From: Tumebacillus permanentifrigoris
GTDB taxonomy: Bacteria; Bacillota; Bacilli; Tumebacillales; Tumebacillaceae
NCBI RefSeq assembly: GCF_003148565.1
Contig: NZ_QGGL01000001.1
Coordinates: 305,792-369,791 of the forward strand
Direction of reading: 5' to 3'
DNA: 64,000 bases
The notes under the pieces were generated by a model, which was not told the DNA's origin, searched no databases, and saw only the letters and a program-made list of their open reading frames with translations. Position 1 is the stretch's first letter; each line of letters begins with the position of its first letter. The position numbers and the translations under genes are program-made. Shown piece after piece: positions 43,601-52,598 of this stretch.

Positions 43601-44971
43601 TTAGAGATCCTGCAACGTCGGCGGCAGTTCGCGGTAGCCCTTGGACTTCACCGCGCCGAAGACGATCCCGACTGCAATCCAACCAAACCCGACATAGAAG
43701 GTCACCGGGTCAAATCCCGACCAGACATAGCCGACGATGAACAGCCCGGCCAGCGGGAAGATCATGAACTTGAAAATGCTCTTGAGATCGCGACGCTTTT
43801 TCTTGAGGAAGAAGTAGTAGAAGACGCTGAAGTTCAGCATCATGAAGGACGTGGTCGCCCCGAAGTTGACGAACTTGATGATCGTCTCAATCGGCAGCGC
43901 AAACAGGATGAACAACGACACCCCCGCGGAGAAGAACGTCGCGCCAATCGGGGTCTGGTACTTCGGATGCACGCGGCGGAAGAACGAGGAGAAAGGCAAC
44001 AGATTGTCACGGCTCATCGAGTACAGCACGCGTGAAGTGGCCGCTTGCACGTTCAGCGTGACCGCTCCGCCCATCGCGATGACGTTGACGAGGATCAGCA
44101 AGACGTAGAACACGTCCCCGCCCGACTCCCGAGCGATGTCGAAAAAGCCCATGTCCGGGTCAAGCCCTTCATACGCCGGATGCACCAGCGCGGCCATGTA
44201 GGTCTGCCCGAGGAACAACACCCCGATCACGATCAGCGAGAGCACCGTCGCTTTGCCAACTGTGCGAACCGGGTCTTTGGCTTCCTCCGCCAGCGTGGAG
44301 ATGCCGTCGAACCCGAGGAACCCCAGCACGGCGATCGTCGTCGCCGTCGCGATGAAGTTGACGTTGAAGTGCTCGGCTTGGAACAGCGGTGCCATCGAGA
44401 ACCCACCGGTGCCATGCCCATCGATGAACACAAACTTCACGCCCAACGCGAAAAACGCAACCAAGGTCGCGATTTGCAACCAAAACATGAAAAAGTTCGC
44501 CCTTGCCGTCAAGGTGATGCCGCGGACACTGATAAACGTGTTAATCAGGATGAACAGCACGCCCCACGCTTGGGCCGGAACACCGGGCACGATGCCCTCC
44601 ATCCACACGGCGGAAAATGCATACATCAGTCCAGGTATCAAGATGTAATCGATCAGAATTAACCAGCCCGCGACGAACCCGATGTGCGGGTTGACCGCGC
44701 GTTGGATGTACGAGTAGACCGAACCGGCGATCGGAAACTCCCGGCTCATGTGCGCGTAACTCATGGCGGTAAACAACATCGCGAGCACGCCGACGATGTA
44801 CACCAGTGGGGTCATGCCATAACTCTGATGCGCAACGAGGCCATAAACCTGCATCGGCGCGAGCGGTGCCATAAACACCATGCCATAAATGACCAAATCT
44901 GTGAGACTCAACGTGCGACGCAATTCTTGTTGGTAACCAAAACGTTGAATCGAGAGTTCGGTGCTGGACAT
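43601..44971 (-). CDS. APC-family amino acid/polyamine permease
   Basis: 456 aa from the ATG at 44971 after AAGGGAT. Twelve helices; GMVFMAPLAPMQVYGLV corresponds to unwound helix 1, and FLGFDGISTLAEEAKDPVRTVGKATV to the helix 6-7 motif of the family. PIAGSVYSYIQRAVNPHIGF is typical of PuuP/YhdG-like permeases. It probably imports an amino acid or polyamine by H+ symport. The promoter region contains a perfect inverted repeat. Confidence 0.9.
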   Translation of the reverse strand: MSSTELSIQRFGYQQELRRTLSLTDLVIYGMVFMAPLAPMQVYGLVAHQSYGMTPLVYIVGVLAMLFTAMSYAHMSREFPIAGSVYSYIQRAVNPHIGFVAGWLILIDYILIPGLMYAFSAVWMEGIVPGVPAQAWGVLFILINTFISVRGITLTARANFFMFWLQIATLVAFFALGVKFVFIDGHGTGGFSMAPLFQAEHFNVNFIATATTIAVLGFLGFDGISTLAEEAKDPVRTVGKATVLSLIVIGVLFLGQTYMAALVHPAYEGLDPDMGFFDIARESGGDVFYVLLILVNVIAMGGAVTLNVQAATSRVLYSMSRDNLLPFSSFFRRVHPKYQTPIGATFFSAGVSLFILFALPIETIIKFVNFGATTSFMMLNFSVFYYFFLKKKRRDLKSIFKFMIFPLAGLFIVGYVWSGFDPVTFYVGFGWIAVGIVFGAVKSKGYRELPPTLQDL

Positions 44972-45023
44972 GTGATCCCTTCTTTCTCTGTACTGGTTGA
45001 TTTGACGGAGACAACACACTTCT

Positions 45024-45052
45024 TTGATATATAGAATGATATTCTAGTACAA
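45024..45052 (-). promoter_or_regulatory. Candidate promoter with operator for the APC permease gene
   Basis: Minus strand: TTGTAC, 17-base spacer, TATCAA. The perfect inverted repeat TAGAAT-GAT-ATTCTA (45032-45046) fills the spacer, a classic repressor position. Confidence 0.45.
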
Positions 45053-45147
45053 AAAAGGTTAACCTTCTCGAAATCGAAAATTTACTGAAATATTTATTTC
45101 TGTAGTATATATATTCTCCACGACTAAACTATTCAAGTTCGCAAGTG

Positions 45148-45187
45148 AAAAAAAGACCGGGAGTGCGGGCGCACTTCCGGTCTTTTT
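45148..45187. terminator. Terminator of hrpB
   Basis: 12-bp stem GACCGGGAGTGC.../GCACTTCCGGTC with loop GGGC, A- and T-runs. Confidence 0.88.
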
Positions 45188-45201
45188 CTGTATGTGGTGG
45201 T

Positions 45202-47697
45202 TCAATTTGTAGGCCGTGGACGGACGCGATGGGTCGGCGTGGCGTTCCACGGGTCGTCGGGCCAGTAGTGTTTGGGGTAGCGGCCTTTCAAGTCTTTTTT
45301 GACCTCAAAGTAGGCGTTGGCCCAGAAGCTGGCGAGGTCGCGGGTCACTTGCACCGGACGTTGGGCAGGTGACAGCAAGTGCATCAGCAGCGGCACTCGC
45401 CCGCGTGCGATGCGCGGCGTCTCCGGCAGGCCGAACACTTCCTGCAACCGGACGGCGAGCACGGGTGCGTGCGGATCGCTGTAATCGATCGGCACACGCG
45501 AACCGCTGGGCACGACCATGTGCGTCGGAGCGCTGGTCTCCAACTCGCGCTGCTGCTCCCAACTCAGCCGCGATCCGAGCAGTTGCGTCAAGTTCAGGCG
45601 TTGGACGCTGCTCAAATTTTTCGCCCCGTAGAGATGCGGTCCTAGCCAGTCAGCAAGCGTCTCCGTCAAGGCAAGCTCTGAAACATCGGGCCATGTCGGG
45701 TCCGACTGGTGCAGGAAGTGCATGCGCTGTTGCAGTTGGCGGGCATTGCGCGTCCAAGGCAAGGCTTTGTCCAGACCTGCGGCGGCGATGCCTTCGAGGA
45801 GCGCCTGCAACGTTTCCTCCGGGCTCGGGTTGGTCAGTTGCGTGTCGCGCAAGATCAACGCGCCGAGGCGCTCCCGCTTGCGGGCTTTGACTGACTGTGT
45901 CGAGGCATCCCACTCGACGAGGCGTTCCTCGCGGATCTGGGTGTGCAGGTGCTTTTTCAACTCCTCAAGTTCCACGGGAGCGGCGAGGTAGATGCGGCTC
46001 TCCACGCCTTGGTCGTCCTGTTCGGCGGCGACGAGATAGGCCGCGTTGGAGATCTCTTGCAGTTCCGGCAGCGCAGCACCGCGTCCGTTGCGCAGGAGGT
46101 AGCGTCCATTGGGGCGGCGCTGGGCGATCCGGTCGGGGTAGGCAAAAGCGAGCAGAAGCCCGCAGGCTTCTGGGTCGCTTTTTTCCTGCGGCGGGATCTG
46201 GAGCGCACGCTTCCATTGCTTCGCCTCGGTGAGCAGACGACGGGCCGCGTGGAGGTCGACGGTGGTGCTGGGCAGCTCCGTTTTTTCCTGAATGGCGCGC
46301 AGGACATCTACTCGCAGTCGCAGGTCGGCGGTTGCGAGGCGGTCGCCACGGAGCAGATCGCGCTCGCTGAGCAGCGCGGCGAGGTCACAGGCGAGCTGCC
46401 CGTGTTGGAGCGGAATTCCTTGCAAGATCATGTGCGCGAGGCGTGGATGCAAGCCGAGTTCTGCCATCTGCCGTCCGTGGGGAGTAATCTGTCCGCTGGG
46501 GTCGAGCGCGCCGAGCTGTTGGAGCAGTGTGGTCGCTTGTTGATAGGACGAGGCCGGCGGTGGATCGAGCCAGAGCAAGTCCGCTGGATCGGTGACCCCC
46601 CATGTGGCGAGTTCCAAGGCGAGCGGGGCGAGGTCGGCCTCTTGGATTTCCGGTGTGCTGCGGAGTTTGAGTTGCTGGTCTTCCTGTTCCGTCCAGAGTC
46701 GGTAACAGATGCCGGGGGCCTGTCGCCCCGCACGACCTCGGCGCTGATCGGCAGAGGGGCGCGAGACGGTGACCGTCTCCAGACGGGTCATGCCCGTGCG
46801 CGGGGAAAAACGCGGGACCCGCATCTGCCCGCTGTCGATCACGACGCGCACGCCCTCCACCGTTAAACTCGTCTCGGCAATCGAGGTGGCCAACACCACT
46901 TTTCGTTGCCCCGGCGGGCAGGGCGTGATCGCGAGGTCTTGTGCTTCGCGGGAGAGGCCGCCGTGGAGCGTGGTCACGCGCACGCCATCACGACGTGGGA
47001 GTTGGCTTTCCACGCGGCGGATCTCACCCGTGCCGGGGAGAAAGACGAGGATGTCGCCCTCCTCCTGTTCCAAAGCTTCCATGATCGTGCGCACCACGAC
47101 AGGATCGATGCGCCCATCGATCCGGCGAGCGGCGAACCGGGTCTCGACAGGATACGCGCGTCCTGCACTTGTCAGCACGGGGGCATCTCCGAGCAAGGCC
47201 GCGACCGGCTCTGCTTCCAGCGTTGCCGACATGACGAGCAGGCGGAGGTCTTCTCGCAGGAGGGATTGTGATTGCAGGCACAGCGCCAGACCTAAGTCGG
47301 CGTGCAGACTGCGCTCATGAAATTCGTCGAAAATCACGATGCCATAGTCCTCCAACGCCTGATCCGCCTGCAACAGCCGGGTCAAAACGCCTTCGGTGAC
47401 GACTTCAATCTGCGTCGTCGGACCAACTTTGGTGTCCATCCGAACTCGATAGCCTACGGTTTCTCCGACCGACTCCCCCAACAACTTCGCCATGAAGCCA
47501 GCGGCGGCACGAGCGGCCAGCCGACGAGGTTCGAGCATCAGGATCTTGCGCCCTTGCAACCACGGTGCATCCAACAAGGCCAATGGCACCCTCGTCGTCT
47601 TGCCTGCACCGGGCGGGGCGACCAGCACGGCATGTACCTGTCCGCGCAACGTCTCCTGCAGGGCAGGCAACACCTCTTCAATCGGCACTCTCAGCAC
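45202..47697 (-). CDS. hrpB: ATP-dependent helicase HrpB
   Basis: About 831 aa. DEAH-box motifs: Walker A APPGAGKTTRVPLAL, Ia EPRRLAARAAA, DEFHERS, SAT, LPGTGEIRRVE, TSIAETSLTVEGV and QRRGRAGRQ. An HrpB-specific C-terminal domain follows (LASFWANAYFEVKKDLKGRYPKHYWPDDPW, landmarks). It is a DExH RNA-type helicase whose bacterial role is poorly defined. GTG at 47697 is 9 bases after GGAGG; the GTG at 47706 abuts it. Confidence 0.93.
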   Translation of the reverse strand: MLRVPIEEVLPALQETLRGQVHAVLVAPPGAGKTTRVPLALLDAPWLQGRKILMLEPRRLAARAAAGFMAKLLGESVGETVGYRVRMDTKVGPTTQIEVVTEGVLTRLLQADQALEDYGIVIFDEFHERSLHADLGLALCLQSQSLLREDLRLLVMSATLEAEPVAALLGDAPVLTSAGRAYPVETRFAARRIDGRIDPVVVRTIMEALEQEEGDILVFLPGTGEIRRVESQLPRRDGVRVTTLHGGLSREAQDLAITPCPPGQRKVVLATSIAETSLTVEGVRVVIDSGQMRVPRFSPRTGMTRLETVTVSRPSADQRRGRAGRQAPGICYRLWTEQEDQQLKLRSTPEIQEADLAPLALELATWGVTDPADLLWLDPPPASSYQQATTLLQQLGALDPSGQITPHGRQMAELGLHPRLAHMILQGIPLQHGQLACDLAALLSERDLLRGDRLATADLRLRVDVLRAIQEKTELPSTTVDLHAARRLLTEAKQWKRALQIPPQEKSDPEACGLLLAFAYPDRIAQRRPNGRYLLRNGRGAALPELQEISNAAYLVAAEQDDQGVESRIYLAAPVELEELKKHLHTQIREERLVEWDASTQSVKARKRERLGALILRDTQLTNPSPEETLQALLEGIAAAGLDKALPWTRNARQLQQRMHFLHQSDPTWPDVSELALTETLADWLGPHLYGAKNLSSVQRLNLTQLLGSRLSWEQQRELETSAPTHMVVPSGSRVPIDYSDPHAPVLAVRLQEVFGLPETPRIARGRVPLLMHLLSPAQRPVQVTRDLASFWANAYFEVKKDLKGRYPKHYWPDDPWNATPTHRVRPRPTN

Positions 47698-47718
47698 ATC
47701 TCTCACCCTCCATCCGAC

Positions 47719-47750
47719 AAAAAAACTAGACCGCCACGCGATCTAGTTTC
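47719..47750 (-). terminator. Terminator of the NERD-helicase gene
   Basis: Stem AAACTAGA/TCTAGTTT extended by CCG/CGG-like pairs, followed on the minus strand by seven T. Confidence 0.8.
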
Positions 47751-47796
47751 CGATTTGCTATGTGCTTGTATTTTACCATAGCGGTGCTGGCCAAGC

Positions 47797-49680
47797 CTAT
47801 GCTTGATCCCGAGCTTGTTCGAGAATTGTACCCTGCTGCCGACGCAGTTCCACTTCGTCCAGATAACGTGTAAACAACGAATTTCCACTATACGTCAGAA
47901 ACAAGTATTGCAGCGACCGAGTCATTCCAATATAGAGCAACGCCACATCGCGTTCTTCGTTTTCTTCCATTTTGAACGGCATGCTTTCCAAATTGACGAT
48001 AAAAACGACACGGAAGTCGAGCCCTTTCACACTATCGAACGTGGAGATCTTCACCGACTCGTCCTTTCGGTTAAACTGGCGCTTGCTCGCTGCGTTCTCT
48101 GTCACCCAGTAAAAGGGGATGTTGGAGTTGGAAAGTTGCTGCCTAATGGTATCAATATAGGGTTCACGGTACGAATTTTTGATCCGGTATAGGATCGCCA
48201 TCTCCGATAAAGGAATCCCCTCGTGATACAATTCGTAGACTTTGGCACAAACCAACGACATCTCCTCTCGCAAATTCGCAAAGCGTTTGACCATCGGTTC
48301 CGGACCGCGCCGCTTGGTGCTCTGTGGGGGCAAGATTTCCACACCTTCCGTGGTTCCTTGCTTGACTTTGTTTTGGAGGACCGAATGCTTCTGATAGAAG
48401 TCCCAGGCAAACTGGACAACCTGTGCAGTGTTGCGATAGTTGATCGTCAACACTTTCGAGCGTCCACGAAAGTCCAACCCAATGTTTTGGTTGAGGCTGG
48501 TTTTGCGTTTGAAGATGTTTTGCGCACGGTCTTCTACTAAGAGCAAGGATTGCGTTTCCTCACTCAATACGCTGCTCACCAATTTCAACCACTCGGGCGC
48601 AAAGTCCTGGCCTTCATCGATCAGGATCGCTTCGTACTTGGGCAGAATCGCTTCCTTTTTCTCAATCTTGTCTAACAAGAGCGGAATCTGGTCATCGTTG
48701 ACGATTCGAAATGTATCGCGCAGCCACGCGTGGAAGTTATAAACCTGAATATTGACATAGGAATTGAGATCTGATTTGTCCCGTTGCTCGATCAAACTAT
48801 GTAATTGGCGGGCAAGTGGCACGCCGTAACAGAGGATGAGAATCTTCCAGTCGGGATGCTCCTTGGACAACAATTTGGCGCGGCTGGCGAGAATCAACGT
48901 CTTGCCACTCCCTGCCACACCTCGAATCAAACGGTGCTTATCCCCCATCTGCTTCGCCAAGTTTTCTTGGTAGAGGTCCATCGTCTTGATGTTGTGTAAG
49001 GAGAGCAATAGTTGATCTTGGTAAGGAACAGGTTCGCCAAATTCGGCGCTGATACGAACTTCTGGGAACAAGTGATAGCGAATCGCTTGGATCTCCGCGT
49101 CACTCAAACGTTCCGAACGACGGTAAAAGACGGGCATCATCCCCTGTAATTTCTCCACCAGATGCTCCTGTGAGTACCCTTCCTCATCTGAGTCGATCTC
49201 ATCGCGGCACAACACGAGGTTAGGCTCGATCACAGAGTACAAGTCATGACGGATAAACTCTTCCTGCTTCAAACGGGTAAAAACAGTGCCATACCCGTAT
49301 GGAAACTTTAAACTGCCATGATACTTACCTGCAAGTTGCACCAAGTTCTTGTCTCTTTTTAATAAGTCACAGAGGTGAAACGCGTATTGCCTCGCCTGAA
49401 GCAAAGGGCTTTTGACCGTTTGAATATCGCCCGCAGATGTCTTAATCGTCCAATCATCACGATTGAGCTGATGCAAAGTGTTTTTTGTATAGTCCTTCAC
49501 TTCCAAGACCAAGATTCCTAGATCTGGACCGATGATAACAAAATCAGGTCGTTTTCCCTTGATATCAGGCTCGTAATAGACGAGGTAGTCTTCGGGTAGG
49601 TCACGCTTTAAGGTTTGAAAAAACAATCGTTCTCCAGCTGTGGCAGAACTGTGTATCGTTTCTGGGATCATAAATGCCAC
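47797..49680 (-). CDS. NERD-nuclease / UvrD-type helicase fusion
   Basis: 627 aa from a GTG 8 bases after AAGGAG. The N-terminal NERD domain keeps the PD-(D/E)xK residues (Asp46 in RPDFVIIG, Glu60 and Lys62 in LVLEVKDY). A superfamily-1 helicase follows: Walker A GVAGSGKT (254-261), Walker B AILIDEGQDF, NYRNTAQVV, then STFDSVKGLDFRVVFIVNLESMP and LYIGMTRSLQYLFLTYSG. Such fusions occur alone or in defence loci. The gene is AT-richer than its neighbours. Confidence 0.87.
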   Translation of the reverse strand: MAFMIPETIHSSATAGERLFFQTLKRDLPEDYLVYYEPDIKGKRPDFVIIGPDLGILVLEVKDYTKNTLHQLNRDDWTIKTSAGDIQTVKSPLLQARQYAFHLCDLLKRDKNLVQLAGKYHGSLKFPYGYGTVFTRLKQEEFIRHDLYSVIEPNLVLCRDEIDSDEEGYSQEHLVEKLQGMMPVFYRRSERLSDAEIQAIRYHLFPEVRISAEFGEPVPYQDQLLLSLHNIKTMDLYQENLAKQMGDKHRLIRGVAGSGKTLILASRAKLLSKEHPDWKILILCYGVPLARQLHSLIEQRDKSDLNSYVNIQVYNFHAWLRDTFRIVNDDQIPLLLDKIEKKEAILPKYEAILIDEGQDFAPEWLKLVSSVLSEETQSLLLVEDRAQNIFKRKTSLNQNIGLDFRGRSKVLTINYRNTAQVVQFAWDFYQKHSVLQNKVKQGTTEGVEILPPQSTKRRGPEPMVKRFANLREEMSLVCAKVYELYHEGIPLSEMAILYRIKNSYREPYIDTIRQQLSNSNIPFYWVTENAASKRQFNRKDESVKISTFDSVKGLDFRVVFIVNLESMPFKMEENEERDVALLYIGMTRSLQYLFLTYSGNSLFTRYLDEVELRRQQGTILEQARDQA

Positions 49681-49713
49681 GACTCATTCTCCTTATGCGT
49701 TTATCCATTTGCA

Positions 49714-49739
49714 TTTAGTTTACTAGATATTTAACTAAA
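49714..49739. promoter_or_regulatory. Inverted repeat upstream of the NERD-helicase gene
   Basis: TTTAGTT (49714-49720) and AACTAAA (49733-49739) form a 26-base interrupted palindrome in the AT-rich leader. Possible operator or promoter element. Confidence 0.35.
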
Positions 49740-49771
49740 GTGCACACGCAATCTGAGAGTTATACTTTTCA

Positions 49772-50467
49772 CTATTTCTTCGCCCGCTTTTTCGCCATCG
49801 CATCCCGTTTGAATTTGGTGTCCTCGATGTAGGTCGTGGCATCTGGAGTCTTGCAACTCGTGTCGCCATGATCGACTTCTACCTTCCCGATCACCCGCGC
49901 GATACGCAGCGCCTCCTCTTCCAAGTCCGCGTTGCGCAGGCCGATCGCGATCAAGGCGCCGTTCATCCCATGACGCGTCCGGTTTGGACGGCTGTGGATC
50001 GACGTCTCGATCACCGTGAGATACGCCGCGAAGTAGTCATCTGGCAACTGCTTGTCATGTGTCGCGAGCTGCGCCACCAGTTGCCAGCCTCCGTAACTCA
50101 CCCATTCGTCCTCCACCGTCGTCCACTTCGGAACCAATGCGCTTGCAAACGGAGCCTTGCCGACCAGCGTAGCCACCGCATCCACCCCTGGGTAATACGG
50201 CCAATTCCCGATCCATTTCTCCACGACCTCCACGGAGATGCTGTTCGGGTCCGCGATCATCGTCGCCAGCATCCGCGCGTCCTCATTGCCCGTGTCCCAG
50301 AGCTGTTCCGCGAGGGCTTGGTTGGTCTTGAGCTCCTTTTTCAACAGCTTCAGATTGGCAAAACTCACCCCGTACTGGTTCGCGCTGGCACCGTGCCGTC
50401 GATAAGTCTTGCGCGTCTGCTCCGAGCCATATCCTTCTAATCGCTGTAGTACCGCTTGCAAGTCCAT
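49772..50467 (-). CDS. DNA alkylation repair protein (AlkD-like HEAT repeats)
   Basis: 231 aa after AGAGGAGG. Repeated helical pairs with the family landmarks YRRHGASANQYGVSFANLKLLKKEL, DARMLATMI, VEKWI and WQLVAQLA are consistent with AlkD/AlkC HEAT-like folds. The C-terminus is strongly basic (KRDAMAKKRAKK). AlkD glycosylases excise bulky alkylated bases; activity here is inferred. Confidence 0.82.
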   Translation of the reverse strand: MDLQAVLQRLEGYGSEQTRKTYRRHGASANQYGVSFANLKLLKKELKTNQALAEQLWDTGNEDARMLATMIADPNSISVEVVEKWIGNWPYYPGVDAVATLVGKAPFASALVPKWTTVEDEWVSYGGWQLVAQLATHDKQLPDDYFAAYLTVIETSIHSRPNRTRHGMNGALIAIGLRNADLEEEALRIARVIGKVEVDHGDTSCKTPDATTYIEDTKFKRDAMAKKRAKK

Positions 50468-50510
50468 TCACACAACCTCCTCTTGCTACGAGAATAGCAC
50501 AAATGCAGGA

Positions 50511-50539
50511 TTACAATTCATCAGATCATTCAGTATAAT
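50511..50539 (+). promoter_or_regulatory. Sigma-A promoter of the LRAT-like gene
   Basis: ATTACA, 17-base spacer, TATAAT, about 43 bases before the TTG start. Confidence 0.55.
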
Positions 50540-50581
50540 ATAATTAAATATGATGACATCTAAATTAAGGGGGCTTCCAAC

Positions 50582-51076
50582 TTGAGCAGACGCAGCAGAA
50601 ACATGCGCTCCTCCTCCAACCTTGGCGGGTTGATCGGCTTGCTCAGCGAAGCAACCACGCTCGCCGTCCGCGTCGGCAAACACTCCCCGGTCGAAAAAGT
50701 CCGCAATCTCTCACAGACGGTGGAAAACTTCCTCGATGCCAACGACCCTCGCTTGATGGCACGACGTCTGTTGGTGGACGAGTCTCACCAACTGGAACGC
50801 GGCGACCATGTCTACGTCCAACGCGTCGGGTATACCCACCACGGCATCTATGTTGGAGGGGGTCGCGTGGTTCATTATCTTTTGAATCAGGGCATCCTCG
50901 AAGACTCGCTGGAAAATTTCGCGAGCGGCATGAACGTGCAGCGCAAAAACAGCATCCAGCGCTACTCCGATCGCGAAACCGTCCGCCGTGCCTACTCGCG
51001 GATCGGGGAGGACAAGTACAACCTCTTCCACAACAACTGCGAACACTTTGCGAGCTGGTGTCGCAACGGTTCTTGA
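50582..51076 (+). CDS. LRAT-domain (NlpC/P60-superfamily) protein
   Basis: 164 aa, TTG start behind AAGGGGG. Residues ~70-160 match the LRAT fold: GDHVYVQRVGYTHHGIYVGGGRVVHY with candidate catalytic His86/87, and the nucleophile Cys153 in HNNCEHFASWCRNG. The N-terminal ~65 residues are basic and helical. Viral and vertebrate LRAT relatives are acyltransferases or phospholipases; the bacterial substrate is unknown. Monocistronic, strong terminator. Confidence 0.85.
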   Translation: MSRRSRNMRSSSNLGGLIGLLSEATTLAVRVGKHSPVEKVRNLSQTVENFLDANDPRLMARRLLVDESHQLERGDHVYVQRVGYTHHGIYVGGGRVVHYLLNQGILEDSLENFASGMNVQRKNSIQRYSDRETVRRAYSRIGEDKYNLFHNNCEHFASWCRNGS

Positions 51077-51099
51077 CTCCCCACCCCCCCGTCCTCCAG

Positions 51100-51140
51100 A
51101 AAAAAGGAAGTTCCCCCGCGTGCGGAGGAACTTCCTTTTT
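51100..51140. terminator. Bidirectional terminator
   Basis: Stem AAGGAAGTTCC/GGAACTTCCTT with A- and T-runs between convergent genes. Confidence 0.9.
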
Positions 51141-51155
51141 ACGTGATCGCCGTCG

Positions 51156-52586
51156 TCACGGCAGGCGCAGCGGTGGCTTCCCTGTAACGGTCAACTCCCC
51201 GAGCGGATACCGGCCGTCCTGCCGCTTGCCTTGGATCGCGAACTCAACGCCCGGCTGTTTCGTATCGGGGTCGAGGATCGCGACATGGAGGGTGTAACTT
51301 CCCTGTGCGAGTCCCGGCGGGACGCTCAGGTATTGAATCGTCTGGATCTGGCCCGGTTGCCAGCGACGAATGTCTTCGGATGTGACGGTGCTGGCGACCA
51401 CGGCCCCCGCCTCGTCGACGAGCGACAGTTCCAACGGCCACGGGTAGTAAAAAGGGGCCACCCCTTGGTTGTCGACCACCAGCGTGACCGGTACATGGCC
51501 GCCCTGCCGAACTTTATCGGGGAAGGAAGCGGAGCGGATCACGAACCGATAGCCGATTTTTTTCAAAAAGGAGTTCAGGTTACTCTGCTCCGTCTGGTCG
51601 AGTTTCACCTCGGACAGCACTGTCGCCCCCATCCAACTGACGTGACTGCGTTGGGCCTCCGCCAGAATCTCTCCGATGTTTTGCGGCTGCAACAGCCCGC
51701 GCACACTGCCCGCGTTGCCAAACTCACCACCACTCGGTCCTGCGCGCCAAAAATCAGGCATCGCCGGGATGTCTGCACCTGCGAGCGAGGAGGTATACCC
51801 GTTTTCAAACCAGTCGTTGAAGTCGCTCGTCGAGCGCGGACTGCCGAACATATCATTGTAGAGACCGAGTTGCTTGTCCTGAACGATCGGGTGTGGGCGG
51901 CGCATCAGAAGTTTTTTGTCGGGGAAGGCGTCGAGGTAGTGTTGAACGTATTGATCGGAGACGGCGAGTTTTGGGAAGGGGATGTTGATTTTTTCATCGC
52001 TGTAGGTGTGCCACTCCCCCCAATGTCCGAGGCTGCCTAGCGCGAGATAGGCGAGGCGCGGGTCATGGTCGTAGCGCTCCCCGAGTTTTTGCATCACCGT
52101 GCGGTGCGCGTTGATCAGCTTCGGGTTGTCATAGTTCGGGCTGAAGCCCTTGCCAACATCCTCGTCGTACCAGATCCCATCGCCTTGGATTTCTTGGTAC
52201 AGCCAGTCAGGGATGTCCATATGCTTCGTTTCCGTTCCATAATCGAGGACGAAGCGCAGGATCACCTTCACGCCCCGCTGGTTCCACTCGGCAAACTTGT
52301 ACTTGCGCTCGATCTCTTCAAAAGCAAATCGGCCCTTCTCCGGTTCGAGGTCCCGCCAGCTCAGCACCATGTAGACCAGTCGATGCGGCTGGACATACGG
52401 GCCGCCGGACGCGGCTGGCACCAAGCCCATGAACGGGTTGTTCAGCACGGCCTCGCTTCCTTGCGGTTGTACCTGCACAAAGTCGGGGCGCGCCAATCCG
52501 CGCAACGGCGTTGAAGCAAAAACATCTGTGCTGATCCCCACCAACACGGCCACACTCAAGACCTGCCAGACTTTCCACGTGCGCAT
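51156..52586 (-). CDS. Secreted DUF4832/DUF4874-type glycosidase-like protein
   Basis: 476 aa. A signal peptide (~1-25, ending VFA-STP) precedes a TIM-barrel-like region: NNPFMGLVPA, WRDLEPEKGRFAFEEIE, VILRFVLDYG and GSLGHWGEWHTY, the last with Glu residues typical of glycoside hydrolase-like DUF4832 proteins. A C-terminal beta-sandwich (GHVPVTLVVDNQGVAPFYYPWPLELSL) recalls accessory Ig-like domains. Extracellular; substrate unknown. It lies 13 bases after the methyltransferase stop. Confidence 0.8.
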   Translation of the reverse strand: MRTWKVWQVLSVAVLVGISTDVFASTPLRGLARPDFVQVQPQGSEAVLNNPFMGLVPAASGGPYVQPHRLVYMVLSWRDLEPEKGRFAFEEIERKYKFAEWNQRGVKVILRFVLDYGTETKHMDIPDWLYQEIQGDGIWYDEDVGKGFSPNYDNPKLINAHRTVMQKLGERYDHDPRLAYLALGSLGHWGEWHTYSDEKINIPFPKLAVSDQYVQHYLDAFPDKKLLMRRPHPIVQDKQLGLYNDMFGSPRSTSDFNDWFENGYTSSLAGADIPAMPDFWRAGPSGGEFGNAGSVRGLLQPQNIGEILAEAQRSHVSWMGATVLSEVKLDQTEQSNLNSFLKKIGYRFVIRSASFPDKVRQGGHVPVTLVVDNQGVAPFYYPWPLELSLVDEAGAVVASTVTSEDIRRWQPGQIQTIQYLSVPPGLAQGSYTLHVAILDPDTKQPGVEFAIQGKRQDGRYPLGELTVTGKPPLRLP

Positions 52587-52598
52587 GCGCTCGCCTCC

